Shown here: positions 8,486-17,596 of the stretch, one piece after another | Position numbering within the stretch: position 1 is the first letter of the stretch | Layout: the number at the start of each line of letters is the position of its first letter | Assembly (NCBI GenBank): GCA_020636315.1 | Contig: JACJYA010000014.1 | Span: 1-64,000 of the forward strand | Source of the DNA: Lewinellaceae bacterium | GTDB taxonomy: Bacteria; Bacteroidota; Bacteroidia; Chitinophagales; Saprospiraceae | Reading direction: 5' to 3' | DNA: 64,000 nucleotides | The notes under the pieces: model-generated | The model's database searches: none | Told to the model about the DNA's origin: nothing | Seen by the model: the letters and a program-made list of their open reading frames with translations, nothing else | Position numbers and translations under genes: made by a program

Positions 8486-10768
8486 TTAAAATTTGAAATT
8501 GTAGGTAATGCTGGGAATGATCGGCAACAGGGACACCTGCTTGGCCTTGGGTTCGCCGGTCGCCGGTTCCACCTCGAAAAAGACGAAATACGGGTTCAGC
8601 CGGCTGTAGGTGTTATATACGCTGAAGACCCACTCCGAAGTCAGGGGTTTTCCCAGCAGCTTCCACTCCCTCTTGTGGGAAGCCGACAAGTCCAGGCGGT
8701 GGTAAGGATTCATCCGGACGTTATTTCGCTCTTCGTAAACGAAGTAATTGCCCTCAAAAAGGCTGCCCCCGTAAAATACCCCGACCCGGCCCACCGGAAC
8801 GGTATAAACATTGCCTGAAGAGAAGACGAAGGTAGCCGACAATGACCATCGTTTGCCGAGCTCATAAGTACCCACCACTGAAAGGTTGTGCCTGCGGTCG
8901 TACCGGAAGGGAAAAGTGTTGCCGAAATTCAGTTCCTCGAATCTCTGGTTGGTCCAGGAAAGGGTGTAAGATATCCAGCCGGTCAGTTTCCCTCTGTTCT
9001 TTCTCAGGAAAAGCTCGGCGCCGTAGCTCCACCCCTTTCCATAAGTAAGCAGGGAATCGATATCCAGAGATTCGATCAGTTGGTTGCCTTCCCTGAACAG
9101 TACCTGGTTTCGCATGTCCTTGTAATAGACTTCCAGGCTGGACTCATACTCGTTGTCCCGGAAGTTCTGGAAATAACCCACTGAGTATTGGGTGGAAAGC
9201 TGAGGCCGGGTCTTCTCGGTGGAGGGCACCCAGATTTCCGTTGGGACAGAAGCCGTGGAGCTGGGCACCAGGTGCAGGAACTGGTTCATCATCGTATAAG
9301 CTGCCTTAACGGATGAAGCCGGGCCCAGCGCTACTTTCAATGATGCCCGGGGTTCGATCCGGTAATAGCTGGCCTCATCGGAGAAAAAGCCCGGAAGCCG
9401 GAGCCCCAGGTTGGCGGACAGGCGTTCGCTCAGCTTCATCTCATCGTTCACGTAGAGCGCGAACTCGTCAAAATACTTTACCGGGATGGTATTGGCGTCG
9501 ATGCCGGGCGAAGGGTCGGAGCCCGACTGGGCTTCTGTGCGCCCGCTGGAGCGGAAAGTGTGGTCGAGGTAATGAGCGCCGAACAGGATGATGTGATCCG
9601 GATTGGGATAATACTGAAACTCCAGCTTGCCGTTCACATCATTGATGCCGGAGAGGACTTCCGAAAAGGAGTTGTCCTGCAACGCGGAGATATTCTGGTC
9701 GTACTCGTTGATGATAAAGGAAGTGTTGAGGAACAGCTTCTGGCCGAAGATGTGGTTCCACCGCAGCGTGCCGGTCGTATTGCCGAATCGTACGTTGTAC
9801 TCTATGCCGTCTTCAATATAAGTAGCATCATCTTTACCGTTGAAGGCGCTCAGGAAAAGGCGGTCTTTGGGGCCTATTTGCCAGTTCACCTTGGCATTTA
9901 GGTCATAAAAAGAATAACTGGTGCGGATCCGGCTGGTCAGGAAAGGTTTGATCATCCAGTCGAAATAAGTCCGCCGCCCGGAAACGATGAAGGAAGCCTT
10001 TTCCTTTTTGATCGGCCCTTCTGCGGTCAGCTGAGAAGTGACCAGGCCGATGCCGCCCTCAACCCCCAGCCGTTTGTTGTTGCCCTCTTTCATGCTGATG
10101 TCAAGAATGGAAGACAGGCGCCCGCCGTACTGAGCCGGGAACCCACCTTTGATGAGCCGGACATTATTGATCGCGCGGGTGTTGAAAGTACTGAACAGCC
10201 CGAAGAGGTGGTTCGGGTTGTAAACGATGGCCTCATCGAGCTGCACCAGGTTCTGGTCGGCATTGCCGCCCCGCACAAAGAAGCCGGTGGTGCCTTCATT
10301 TCCGGATTGCACCCCCGGCAGCAGTTGCACCACCTTCAGCACATCCACCTCGCCCAGAATGGCCGGCAGTTCTTTGATCTTCTCGGTTGGTATATCCACC
10401 ACCCCCATCTGAGGCCGGGCCACGTTCTCATCACTGCGTACCCCGGATACGACCACTTCATCGAGCAGGCCCACGCCGGGCGCCAGTTCTACGCTCAGCT
10501 CGATGTTCTGATCCAGATAAACCTTTTTGAATTGCGCGGTGTACCCCACGTAGGTAAAGGCAACGCCCAGGCTATCCGCCGAAGGTATGGTGAGGGAGTA
10601 AAAACCGTAGCTGTTGGTCGTGGTTCCCGTTTTTGTAGAAGTGACGAAAACGTTGGCGCCAATGAGCGCCTCCCCGGTCGTAGCGTCGGTAACCGTACCG
10701 CTTATCGTGTGATTTTGAGTAAAACCCGCCCAGGGCAGCAGGATAAACAGCAATAGAGAAACCCGCAT
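8486..10768 (-). CDS. TonB-dependent receptor with N-terminal carboxypeptidase-like domain
   Basis: A 760-aa outer-membrane receptor. Signal peptide VSLLLFILLPWAGFTQ; CarboxypepD_reg-like domain about 22-105 (ISGTVTDATTGEALIGANVFV); linker with LLDEVVVSGVRSDENVARPQ; plug about 115-235 (LQLLPGVQSGNEGTTGFFVRGG, VRLIKGGFPAQYGGRLSSILD); then a 22-strand-type barrel with conserved aromatic girdle segments (YVNDEMKLSERLSANLGLRL, WVFSVYNTYSRLNPYFVFFE) ending in ITYNFKF with a terminal Phe, as expected for BamA-dependent insertion. Together with the DUF4249 lipoprotein just downstream it should import a substrate through TonB-ExbBD; the ligand cannot be read from the sequence. The IS630-type orfA lies only 24 bp upstream of its start codon, so the native promoter may have been displaced. 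Confidence 0.88.
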   Translation of the reverse strand: MRVSLLLFILLPWAGFTQNHTISGTVTDATTGEALIGANVFVTSTKTGTTTNSYGFYSLTIPSADSLGVAFTYVGYTAQFKKVYLDQNIELSVELAPGVGLLDEVVVSGVRSDENVARPQMGVVDIPTEKIKELPAILGEVDVLKVVQLLPGVQSGNEGTTGFFVRGGNADQNLVQLDEAIVYNPNHLFGLFSTFNTRAINNVRLIKGGFPAQYGGRLSSILDISMKEGNNKRLGVEGGIGLVTSQLTAEGPIKKEKASFIVSGRRTYFDWMIKPFLTSRIRTSYSFYDLNAKVNWQIGPKDRLFLSAFNGKDDATYIEDGIEYNVRFGNTTGTLRWNHIFGQKLFLNTSFIINEYDQNISALQDNSFSEVLSGINDVNGKLEFQYYPNPDHIILFGAHYLDHTFRSSGRTEAQSGSDPSPGIDANTIPVKYFDEFALYVNDEMKLSERLSANLGLRLPGFFSDEASYYRIEPRASLKVALGPASSVKAAYTMMNQFLHLVPSSTASVPTEIWVPSTEKTRPQLSTQYSVGYFQNFRDNEYESSLEVYYKDMRNQVLFREGNQLIESLDIDSLLTYGKGWSYGAELFLRKNRGKLTGWISYTLSWTNQRFEELNFGNTFPFRYDRRHNLSVVGTYELGKRWSLSATFVFSSGNVYTVPVGRVGVFYGGSLFEGNYFVYEERNNVRMNPYHRLDLSASHKREWKLLGKPLTSEWVFSVYNTYSRLNPYFVFFEVEPATGEPKAKQVSLLPIIPSITYNFKF

Positions 10769-10792
10769 AGTGATTTTTATTTGATGGACCTG

Positions 10793-11227
10793 TTAGTAGA
10801 TCTGAAGCTCACTTTCCTTCAGTATCTGGTTGATATACTGGTGCGAAATACTGTTTACATAACCAAGGGAAATTGCCTTCTCCGCCAGTAGGCGCAGGCT
10901 CCAGCGTTCATGGCCTTCCGGCGGTTCGGTTTTTGCCAGGGCAACGATCTTGGCCCGTTGCTTTTTGGTAATATTTTTCGGCCGGCCCGGCCGGGGTTTG
11001 TCTTTCAGAAATGCCAGGCCCTGCCTCCTGTATTTTCCGGCCCATGAGGATATTGTTGCGCTGGATATGTCAATAGCCGTGGAAACTTCCTTAAACGTTC
11101 CTCCTCTGTCCAGGGCCAAAAGAGCCTTCGCCCGTTTCAGTTCCCGGCGCCTTAAGGAGCCTCTTGAAACCAGCGCTTTCAGTTTCTCCCCGTCTTTTTT
11201 TGATAACCGGACGTGTTGCTTTTTCAT
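10793..11227 (-). CDS. Solitary IS630-type transposase N-terminal protein (orfA)
   Basis: A 144-aa helix-turn-helix protein from the ATG at 11227, which has GAGAAA upstream; the frame is open to 11323 but that extension enters an inverted repeat. Segments: RGSLRRRELKRAKALLAL, FKEVSTAIDISSATISSWAGKYRRQGLAFLKDKPRPGRPKNITKKQRAKIV, then WSLRLLAEKAISLGYVNSISHQYINQIL. This is the paired-like double HTH of IS630-family orfA, including the linker RPGRP that contacts DNA. The DDE catalytic part (orfB) is absent: the stop comes in a copy of a flanking repeat and the TonB receptor gene begins directly afterwards. It may be a remnant, or a domesticated DNA-binding protein; nothing proves either. Confidence 0.75.
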   Translation of the reverse strand: MKKQHVRLSKKDGEKLKALVSRGSLRRRELKRAKALLALDRGGTFKEVSTAIDISSATISSWAGKYRRQGLAFLKDKPRPGRPKNITKKQRAKIVALAKTEPPEGHERWSLRLLAEKAISLGYVNSISHQYINQILKESELQIY

Positions 11228-11314
11228 TTTCTCATATTGGAGGAGGGCGGGCGCTCCTTGATCAGGGCCCATTAAATAGTTGCATTGGCTGGATTTTGCG
11301 AAATCAGAAAAATC

Positions 11315-11384
11315 ATGAGTCATCCCGAATTCTCCTTTTAAAGCAAAGGAGCGGCTTGAAAGCTCACAATTCGGGATGACTCAT
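11315..11384. repeat. 17-bp perfect inverted repeat with nested hairpin beside orfA
   Basis: Arms 11315-11331 (ATGAGTCATCCCGAATT) and 11368-11384 are exact complements. The 36-bp spacer holds a second hairpin, CTCCTTT/AAAGGAG. It lies upstream of the IS630-type orfA and could be a terminal repeat or an operator-like site of the element. The stretch 11384-11410 resembles 10779-10799 at the other end of orfA (TATTTGATGG...GTTAGTAG), making an imperfect direct repeat around the gene. Confidence 0.5.
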
Positions 11385-11467
11385 ATTTGATGGGGTCCGG
11401 ATGTTAGTAGCCTTTTCTTTCGTTCTCTGCAAATGATATGGCATTACATCACATCCCTTGAAAAGGA

Positions 11468-12178
11468 TCAATCCTCAGCTGTAAAGCCATGTCTTGTAAG
11501 AAGCAGTTTCTCATCCTGTAACAGGCCGATGCCCGGAGCATAGGTCTTGAACTCCAGCTCAAAGGGGTTGAGCGCCGAGCCTTCTTTGGTCAGTAAGCAT
11601 CCGGAGAATGTGCCGGCCGGCGTCTCCAGTTTATCATCGAGTTTCAGTACTTCGGCCCGGTCCATAGCAACGCCCCGGGCAATTTCCTGATAGTATCTCA
11701 TGCCCACTTTCGGCTTGCCGGGCATGATGAGGCCCGCCCGGGCTCCGTCCTTTCCGGCCAGCCAGGCGCCGGTGTGGCTGTCCACTTTTCCTCCTTTGTA
11801 CATATCCACTTCTTCTCCGAAGTAGAAGACATCTTTCGTCTTTTCATCAATGGCAAAGAAGTTTCTGGAAACTTCAATGAGTTCGTCATTTCTCCATTCC
11901 CGCTCTTCAACGACGCGGGTAGTGACTCCATCCACTTCCTTAGTTTCTTCCAGTACGGTTATCATTAGCTTCTCCGTCGAACTTTCCAGCACCAGCTGAA
12001 AGCCCGGCTCCAGTACAAAGTAATCGTTGCGCCCGGTGGTGGCCAGAGTACGTTTTTCAAGGCCGAACTCCTCCTGCCAGGAGGAATTGCCCTGTGCATT
12101 CGGATTGCCGGAGCCCCCACAACCAGTGGTAAATAAGGCGATGATCATCACAGCTGTGGCATGAAGGCAATTGCTCAT
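11468..12178 (-). CDS. Lipoprotein of unknown family (paralog of the 3179-4141 protein)
   Basis: About 236 aa from the ATG at 12178; the frame is open to 12229 but the ATG at 12178 places a short signal sequence correctly (CLHATAVMIIALFTTGC, lipobox-like TTGC). The mature region follows the same layout as the protein at 3179-4141: a strand with LEPGFQLVLE, then EETKEVDGVTTRVVEEREW, FFAIDEKTKDVFYFGEEVDMY, a GAWLAGKDGARAGLIMPG segment, YYQEIARGVAMDRAEVL, TPAGTFSGCLLTKE and FKTYAPGIGLLQDEKLLL. The final motif resembles the C-terminus of other Bacteroidota lipoproteins in which an ester- or sugar-like side is probed, but no enzymatic residues stand out. Function unknown. It is followed on the minus strand by the solitary orfA. 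Confidence 0.7.
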   Translation of the reverse strand: MSNCLHATAVMIIALFTTGCGGSGNPNAQGNSSWQEEFGLEKRTLATTGRNDYFVLEPGFQLVLESSTEKLMITVLEETKEVDGVTTRVVEEREWRNDELIEVSRNFFAIDEKTKDVFYFGEEVDMYKGGKVDSHTGAWLAGKDGARAGLIMPGKPKVGMRYYQEIARGVAMDRAEVLKLDDKLETPAGTFSGCLLTKEGSALNPFELEFKTYAPGIGLLQDEKLLLTRHGFTAED

Positions 12179-12243
12179 TTCATTACAGTTTTGGATTGGA
12201 AATTTTTCCGGAAGTAAGTTAAAGAGCAATTTTGGAGTAAATT

Positions 12244-12411
12244 GGGAGGGGGGAGGCGGGTTTCCGGTTCCCGGGGTTGCAGGGTTCCTTGGTTGCTGAG
12301 TTTCCGGCCGGGATAGGTCAATTAAGTATGTCGGGATAGGTCAATTACCGGTGTCCGGATTATGCTAACCCACTGGTTTCCAGGGAACCAAAAACCCAGA
12401 AACCCTCCCCC
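12244..12411. repeat. Imperfect inverted repeat around a 16-bp tandem-like direct repeat
   Basis: Between two minus-strand genes. A G-rich arm near 12244-12272 (GAGGGGGGAGGCGGGTTTCC) is matched imperfectly by a C-rich arm near 12374-12411. Between them CGGGATAGGTCAATTA occurs twice, at 12309-12324 and 12332-12347 (23-bp period). The arms could form a transcript end for the 12414-13391 gene; the direct repeat is unexplained. Confidence 0.4.
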
Positions 12412-12413
12412 CC

Positions 12414-13391
12414 TCACAGCATCTCAAACTTAAAGATCCTTCCTTTGCCTCTTTTTCCCTTTGCCTCCGTACTGATGTACATCGTCCCATCCGGCGCAAA
12501 GCAGATCCCTTCCGGCTGGTTGAACGGGTCCTTGTCCAACTCCCGGATACATAGTAATTCTCCGGAAGGAGCCATAACCAGGATGGCCCTTCCCTTGCCT
12601 TTGGAAGACAGGATATAAATGTGCCCGGTAACAGGATGCACCGAAATGGCCGAAGGCACAAACGGCCCCGCCAGTACATCACTCCACCACGCTTCCCGGA
12701 AAGCCTCTTTTGCAACAGCCATTTCCCCACTGAGCAGGAATGCAGGTTCCCGGGAAAGTTGCATGCTGTCAAGGCTGAAACTATAGATAGCCCGTTTACC
12801 TTCAAAGGCCTTCCCCTCGCCGGCCTTCCCCTTGCAGGCGACCAGCAGGCGGTGGTTGGCCTTGTCATATCCCAGGCCTTCCACATCGTGATCCACCGTT
12901 AATGCGGTATAATGAGGCTTTGCCTTCCGATCTGCCTGCCCTGAATAATCCACCTCAAAAATGACCCCATCACTTCTTACAATATATATATGGTGCCCTA
13001 CCATTTCTATCCCTTCGTAATCACCCGGCTCACCGAAGCTGATCTCTCGAATGACTTTCCCCCTGTTGCTATCCAGGAAGAAAACCTTGCCCTGTTCATC
13101 GTTGACGGCCAACAGATAAGCCCCGTCGTGGTACAGGCTGAGGCCCGAGACTTCCCTGAGTTCTCCAGGAAGCGAGACCTCTTGGATCGCATTTTTCAGG
13201 TCATAATCAAAATAGTATTTTGTGGAGTCTCTCAATACAGTTCCGGAAGCCTCCTCATTTTTCATCGAAGTACCGCCGGTTCCATTTCCGCCTGAATTGG
13301 CATATTTCCCTTTTTCCTCAACGGCCAGTGTACAGGCCTGGATAAAAACCATTAGGATCAGAGCCAGTGGAAAATGCGTTTTCAATAGCAT
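12414..13391 (-). CDS. SdiA-regulated-domain lipoprotein (YjiK-like beta-propeller), copy 1
   Basis: A 325-aa protein with signal peptide PLALILMVFIQAC (lipobox IQAC, lipid Cys about residue 20). After a Gly/Ser-rich linker (residues 25-60) comes the SdiA-regulated fold, a six-bladed propeller: LPGELREVSGLSLYHDGAYLLAVNDEQGKVFFLD, GDYEGIEMVGHHIYIVRSDGVIFEVD, HDVEGLGYDKANHRLLVACKGKAG, PSAISVHPVTGHIYILSSKGKGRAILV and FNQPEGICFAPDGTMYISTEAKGKRGKGRIFKFE. The acidic E-G pairs (YEGIE, VEGLG, PEGIC) are the conserved metal- or ligand-facing positions of the family. The biochemical role is not known. It is paralogous to 46690-47649. The mature part is followed by nothing else in the operon that would suggest a substrate. 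Confidence 0.8.
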   Translation of the reverse strand: MLLKTHFPLALILMVFIQACTLAVEEKGKYANSGGNGTGGTSMKNEEASGTVLRDSTKYYFDYDLKNAIQEVSLPGELREVSGLSLYHDGAYLLAVNDEQGKVFFLDSNRGKVIREISFGEPGDYEGIEMVGHHIYIVRSDGVIFEVDYSGQADRKAKPHYTALTVDHDVEGLGYDKANHRLLVACKGKAGEGKAFEGKRAIYSFSLDSMQLSREPAFLLSGEMAVAKEAFREAWWSDVLAGPFVPSAISVHPVTGHIYILSSKGKGRAILVMAPSGELLCIRELDKDPFNQPEGICFAPDGTMYISTEAKGKRGKGRIFKFEML

Positions 13392-13620
13392 TACTTTAAT
13401 TATTTTAAATTTTACTCTATAAAAAAGAGGAGTTTATCTACAATTATTTAACTTAAAATACCACTCAATGCATGATTCAGCCTAAACATTGGATAGAAAT
13501 TTTTAATGCATCCTCAGATCTTCTATAAAATTAAAGGATACTCAGGAATAATGGCCTCATCAACAACAATATAAAGCATTCACTTTCAATTAATTAAAAA
13601 ATTAAATCAGTTTAATTAAA

Positions 13621-13667
13621 AAAATATATACAATTACTTTGTTGACTAGGGCTTTTTTTTACTTTTG
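13621..13667 (+). promoter_or_regulatory. Conserved upstream motif and candidate promoter of RND cassette 1
   Basis: 13621-13646 (ending ACAATTACTTTGTTGAC) is shared with 25896-25922 and 34986-35012 upstream of the other two cassettes, with about 23 of 26 bases identical. TTTG at 13638-13641 and TACTTTTG at 13660-13667, spaced by 18 bp, fit the Bacteroidetes -33/-7 pattern (TTTG, TAnnTTTG). Confidence 0.55.
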
Positions 13668-14253
13668 AATGTAATACTATTTTTTAAATCAGTAGCCCTT
13701 TTCCCGGCTTCTGTACTACTTGTAATTTCGATTAAACGCACCAGAACCTAGTCGCAGAGGTACTTCAGGTCCCTCGGATTTAACGAACTTGTTCCTATCT
13801 GAATGTTGTCTTCTTCATCCCGAAAATAATTTGCAAAAGAAGGCTTACAAATATCCTTCCCCATTAGAAAAACTTGTAAGCTGGCTACAGTAAGGATTTT
13901 TTACTTTTTCTCTGCATCCGTTACACAACGGTAACTCCTCATTCCCCCCCCAGGAAGAGCTGCCAGGATGGAGGAAAAGCTTCAATTCATTTTATTGTGG
14001 TATTTCTGCTTTACCGTTGCCTGCAATCTCAAAGCGGATACTGTTACACGCACAACATTGTTCGTGTGTATCTCTTATTTGCCGGCATTTTGCCTATAAG
14101 GCCCACCGGAGTAATAAGCAGAGAATTGAAGTGGAAAAGTATGCCTTTTTCCTCCCGGTCATTTACTGGCATTTGAGGGTGAAAATGAAATGGCATATAC
14201 CTTTCCAGCAGCAAGTTTGGCCTGGTAATCCAAGGCCTCTCTAAACAATTGAA

Positions 14254-14287
14254 CCTTTCTTTTCGAAAAGAAAGGCGTGGCGTTGAT
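14254..14287. promoter_or_regulatory. 22-bp perfect palindrome followed by GTGGCGTTGAT, upstream of cassette 1
   Basis: 14254-14275 reads the same on both strands (CCTTTCTTTT-CG-AAAAGAAAGG), directly followed by CGTGGCGTTGATAT. An equivalent inverted repeat plus the same tail lies at 26326-26360 before cassette 2. Position about 170 bp before the permease start in both cases suggests a shared operator or RNA structure; an old mobile-element end is the alternative. Confidence 0.5.
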
Positions 14288-14443
14288 ATAAATATTTCTG
14301 TTCGGTAATTGATGGGCTTTCCCGTATCCCGGGAGAGAGTGATAATGGTGTAATCTGACACCAGCCAGGTAAAAATATCCCTTCTTAAGGCATGAGACAG
14401 GGGAGGGATTATTATGCACTCAATAAAACAAATAAAAATCATT

Positions 14444-17400
14444 ATGCGAGGAATTATTACGTCCAGCCTGAGAGGCCGTTTAGCGGTGGTTTCATTAGCA
14501 GTCCTGCTGATCGTTCTAGTCATTTCACAGCTTCGGGAAATGCAATTGGGAATTTATCCTGAATTCTCTCCGGTATTTGTGGAGGTTCAGACCGAAGCCC
14601 TTGGCCTTTCCGCCGAAGAAGTGGAGCAATTACTCACAGTTGCTCTGGAGCAGGACCTGCTCAACGGAATAGCCTTTCTCGATGAGATCTGGTCCGAATC
14701 CATGCCTGGCCTTTCCAGAGTAATATGCGTTTTTGAGCCAGGTACAGACCCCATGGTTGCCCGTCAGGTCGTAGCTGAACGCCTCACTCAGGCCCATGCT
14801 TTGCCACATGTATCGAAGCCCCCGGTCATGCTGCAGCCCTATTCCTCCACCAGCCGGGTGATGAAGGTGGGCCTCAGCCCCAACTCCCCCAATATGTCGC
14901 TCATCAACCTCTCCGTGCTGGCCCGCTGGACCATCCAACCCTACCTCATGGGGGTAGAGGGGGTGGCCAACGTTTCCATCTGGGGGCAGCGCAAGCGGCA
15001 GCTGCAGGTGCAGGTCAACCCGGAAACCTTAAAGGATAAAGGTGTTACCCTCCATGACGTAGTTAAGACTACCGGAGAGGCATTGTGGGTATCACCCCTG
15101 AGTTACCTGAACTCTTCCACCCCGGGCACCGGCGGTTTCTTTGATACGCCCAACCAAAGGATGGGCATCCGGCACCTGTCTCCTATTTCGACTGCCGAGC
15201 AGTTGGCCGAGATCCCGGTCCATGCCCGCAATAACATGCTGCTTAAGGATGTTTCCACAGTCGTTGAAAACCATCAGCCGCTGATTGGTGACGCCATCGT
15301 GAATGGAAGTGAAGGCTTGTTGCTGGTCATCGAGAAATTTCCCTGGGCCAGTACTACTCAGGTTTCCGAAAATATTGAAGATGCCCTCGATAAACTTGCC
15401 CCCGGCCTGAACGGGGTAGCCTTCGATACGGAGATCTACCAGCCTGCCCGGTTTGTTGAAGCCTCTTTGGATAACCTTACTACCATGCTGGGGCTGGGGC
15501 TGGCCATCATCGCCCTGCTGCTTTTCCTGTTCCTTTACGAATGGCGCGCCGCACTGATCAGCCTGGCAGCTATCGCATTGTCACTGATGGCAGGCGCCTA
15601 TGTCCTTCATCTGTGGGGTACTATTTTCGATATGATGGCCATAGCCGGTTTTATTGTGGCCCTGGGCATCATCATCGACGATGCCATCGTCACCGTCGAT
15701 AATATAAGGCGGCGGCTGGACCACGCCCGGGATAACGAGCCCGAAAAATCAACCGCCGGCATTATCCTCGAGGCCACCCTCGAAATGCGCAGCCCGGTTT
15801 TTATTGCCTCCCTGATCCTTTTGCTGGCGGCCATACCTTTATTTTTCGCAGGCGGCCTCACCGGAGCGTTCCTGGATTCCATTGCTACATCCTATCTGCT
15901 GGCCCTGGCCGCTTCCACCCTCACTGCTCTGGTTGTCACACCGGCACTGTGCATGATGCTGCTACCCGCTTCCGCACCGGCATACCGCACTTCTCCGCTT
16001 CTGGCTTCCCTGAGTGCGGCCCTGGGCGCAGGCCTCAGCCGGTTTGCCCAAAAGCCGGCCACCGCTTACGCCACTCTTGGAGTCATTGGGCTGGTGGGCA
16101 TTTTGTCGCTGTCGGCGATCAACCTTTCTCCCGAGATCCCCATACCCCGGGAACGCGGCCTGGTAATCCAATGGGACGCCGCCTATGGCACTTCCCGGAC
16201 GGAGATGGCACGCGTTACCAAAGAGGTCATCAGCAAACTCCGGACTATCCCGGGAATAGACAATGCCGCCGCCCATATCGGCCGCGCAGTAATGTCCGAC
16301 AAGATCACCAATGTCCATTCTGCAGAGATCTGGGCCAGCATGGATGAAGAAGCGGATTACGAAAAAACCCTTGCTTCCATGCGGCAGCTGCTCAAAAGCT
16401 ATCCGGAAATGAACAGCAATATAACGACCTACCTGGAGCAAAGCCTCCGGAAACCCTTTTCAGGAACAAACCACCTGTATGCCGTCCGGATCTACGGAGA
16501 GGGGCAGGACGTCCTGGGGCAAAAGGCAGAGGAATTGAAAAAGGCCATCTCAGGCGTCAGGGGCGTAGTGGGCCCCAATGTAGAATACCCGGCCACTGAG
16601 CCCACCCTGGAGATCGAAGTAGATATGGAGAAGGCCAAACAGCATAACATCAAACCCGGTGACGTCAGGCGGACAGCCGCCACCCTGGTGGCCGGAATCG
16701 AGGCCGGCAGCCTGTTCGAGGGCCAGAAGGTGTTTGAGGTAGTCGTCTGGGGCGTCCCTGAAGTTCGAAATAGCATAGAGAATGTCCGGAACCTCCTGGT
16801 CGATACCCCTGACGGCAATAAGGTGCGCATCGGAGATGTAGCCGATGTACGCGAAAAAGAGAATCTGGCCGTCATCCGCCGGGATAAGGTCTCCCGCTAT
16901 ATGGATATCACCTTCGGTTTGTCGGGAGTAGATATTAATACCGCCAAAAATGAAATAGAAGAAAGTTTCAAGCAGGTGGAATTTCCGCTCGAATATCACG
17001 CCGAACTAGTCGGCAATTTCTTAGAGCTCCAGGAAAACAGAAGCCGCCTAACCGGCGTCGCCGTCGCTTGCCTGATCGGCATCCTCCTGCTGCTGCAGGC
17101 CGCCTTCTGGAGTTGGCGGCTGGCCCTGGCCGTCCTGCCTACCCTGCTGATTGCCCTTTCGGGCGGGCTGGCGGCAATATGGCTGAGTGGCGGCACAATG
17201 GAGATGGGCTACCTGGCCGGACTGCTTGCCGCACTGGGCGTGGCTGCCTACCAGGCTGTCCTGTTGATCAAGCACTTTAAACACCTGGAACTGCTAGAGG
17301 GAGAAACCTTCGGCCCGGCACTGGTAAGTAAAGGGCTGGCTAACCGCCTGGGGCCTATCCTGATGACTACCCTTACCAGCATGGCCGCTTTCCTTCCGCT

Positions 17401-17596
17401 CGCCTTTATGGGCAGCGCTCCCGGCTTTGAGGTGCTGCAACCCCTGGCTTTGGTGATGCTGGGCGGCCTGATAACCACCTTTGTGGCCAACCTGTTCGTT
17501 TTGCCCGGTTTATACCTGGCATTCGGAGAGGTTTCCGAAGCCGTGATGGAAGAAGAAAAAGCCATGCTGGACCTGGATGTGGCGCCGAGTATTTAA
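14444..17596 (+). CDS. RND permease subunit A, cassette 1
   Basis: A 1050-aa inner-membrane RND efflux permease. TM1 (LAVVSLAVLLIVLVI) is followed by the first periplasmic porter loop (FVEVQTEALGLSAEEVEQLLTVALEQ, PGTDPMVARQVVAERLTQA, PPVMLQPYSSTSRVMKVGL), TM2-6 with the TM4 proton site GIIIDDAIVTVDN (D412, D413), the second porter loop (from about 555) and TM8-12. The paired Asp is as in AcrB rather than the D-x5-D-G pattern of CzcA. In TM10 the position of AcrB Lys940 is Tyr936 (GVAAYQAVLL), so a basic relay residue is missing; the partner permease 18255-21350 has Arg there. The start MRGII is conserved in all three cassettes; an ATG at 14414 with a good GGGAGGG upstream would add ten residues. 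Substrate unknown. Confidence 0.85.
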   Translation: MRGIITSSLRGRLAVVSLAVLLIVLVISQLREMQLGIYPEFSPVFVEVQTEALGLSAEEVEQLLTVALEQDLLNGIAFLDEIWSESMPGLSRVICVFEPGTDPMVARQVVAERLTQAHALPHVSKPPVMLQPYSSTSRVMKVGLSPNSPNMSLINLSVLARWTIQPYLMGVEGVANVSIWGQRKRQLQVQVNPETLKDKGVTLHDVVKTTGEALWVSPLSYLNSSTPGTGGFFDTPNQRMGIRHLSPISTAEQLAEIPVHARNNMLLKDVSTVVENHQPLIGDAIVNGSEGLLLVIEKFPWASTTQVSENIEDALDKLAPGLNGVAFDTEIYQPARFVEASLDNLTTMLGLGLAIIALLLFLFLYEWRAALISLAAIALSLMAGAYVLHLWGTIFDMMAIAGFIVALGIIIDDAIVTVDNIRRRLDHARDNEPEKSTAGIILEATLEMRSPVFIASLILLLAAIPLFFAGGLTGAFLDSIATSYLLALAASTLTALVVTPALCMMLLPASAPAYRTSPLLASLSAALGAGLSRFAQKPATAYATLGVIGLVGILSLSAINLSPEIPIPRERGLVIQWDAAYGTSRTEMARVTKEVISKLRTIPGIDNAAAHIGRAVMSDKITNVHSAEIWASMDEEADYEKTLASMRQLLKSYPEMNSNITTYLEQSLRKPFSGTNHLYAVRIYGEGQDVLGQKAEELKKAISGVRGVVGPNVEYPATEPTLEIEVDMEKAKQHNIKPGDVRRTAATLVAGIEAGSLFEGQKVFEVVVWGVPEVRNSIENVRNLLVDTPDGNKVRIGDVADVREKENLAVIRRDKVSRYMDITFGLSGVDINTAKNEIEESFKQVEFPLEYHAELVGNFLELQENRSRLTGVAVACLIGILLLLQAAFWSWRLALAVLPTLLIALSGGLAAIWLSGGTMEMGYLAGLLAALGVAAYQAVLLIKHFKHLELLEGETFGPALVSKGLANRLGPILMTTLTSMAAFLPLAFMGSAPGFEVLQPLALVMLGGLITTFVANLFVLPGLYLAFGEVSEAVMEEEKAMLDLDVAPSI

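Larger units (their letters stand above)
13392..14443. other. 1-kb AT-rich leader region of RND cassette 1
   Basis: No protein gene is visible. The part up to about 13700 is very AT-rich and carries the motif shared by all three cassettes (13621-13646) and a good promoter match. The remainder up to 14443 is mixed, with a run of eight C (about 13944-13951) followed by AGGAAGAGCTGCCAGGATGG, a stretch partly matched upstream of cassette 2 (about 26268). The 22-bp palindrome and GTGGCGTTGAT are at 14254-14287. If the 13660 promoter is used, the transcript has a leader of about 770 nt. Confidence 0.5.

Noticed and set aside
14414..14443. Ten-residue N-terminal extension of permease A1 with good ribosome site
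   Set aside because: Not retained in the call because copies 2 and 3 lack the ATG (ATA in copy 2) and all three share MRGII; it remains possible.
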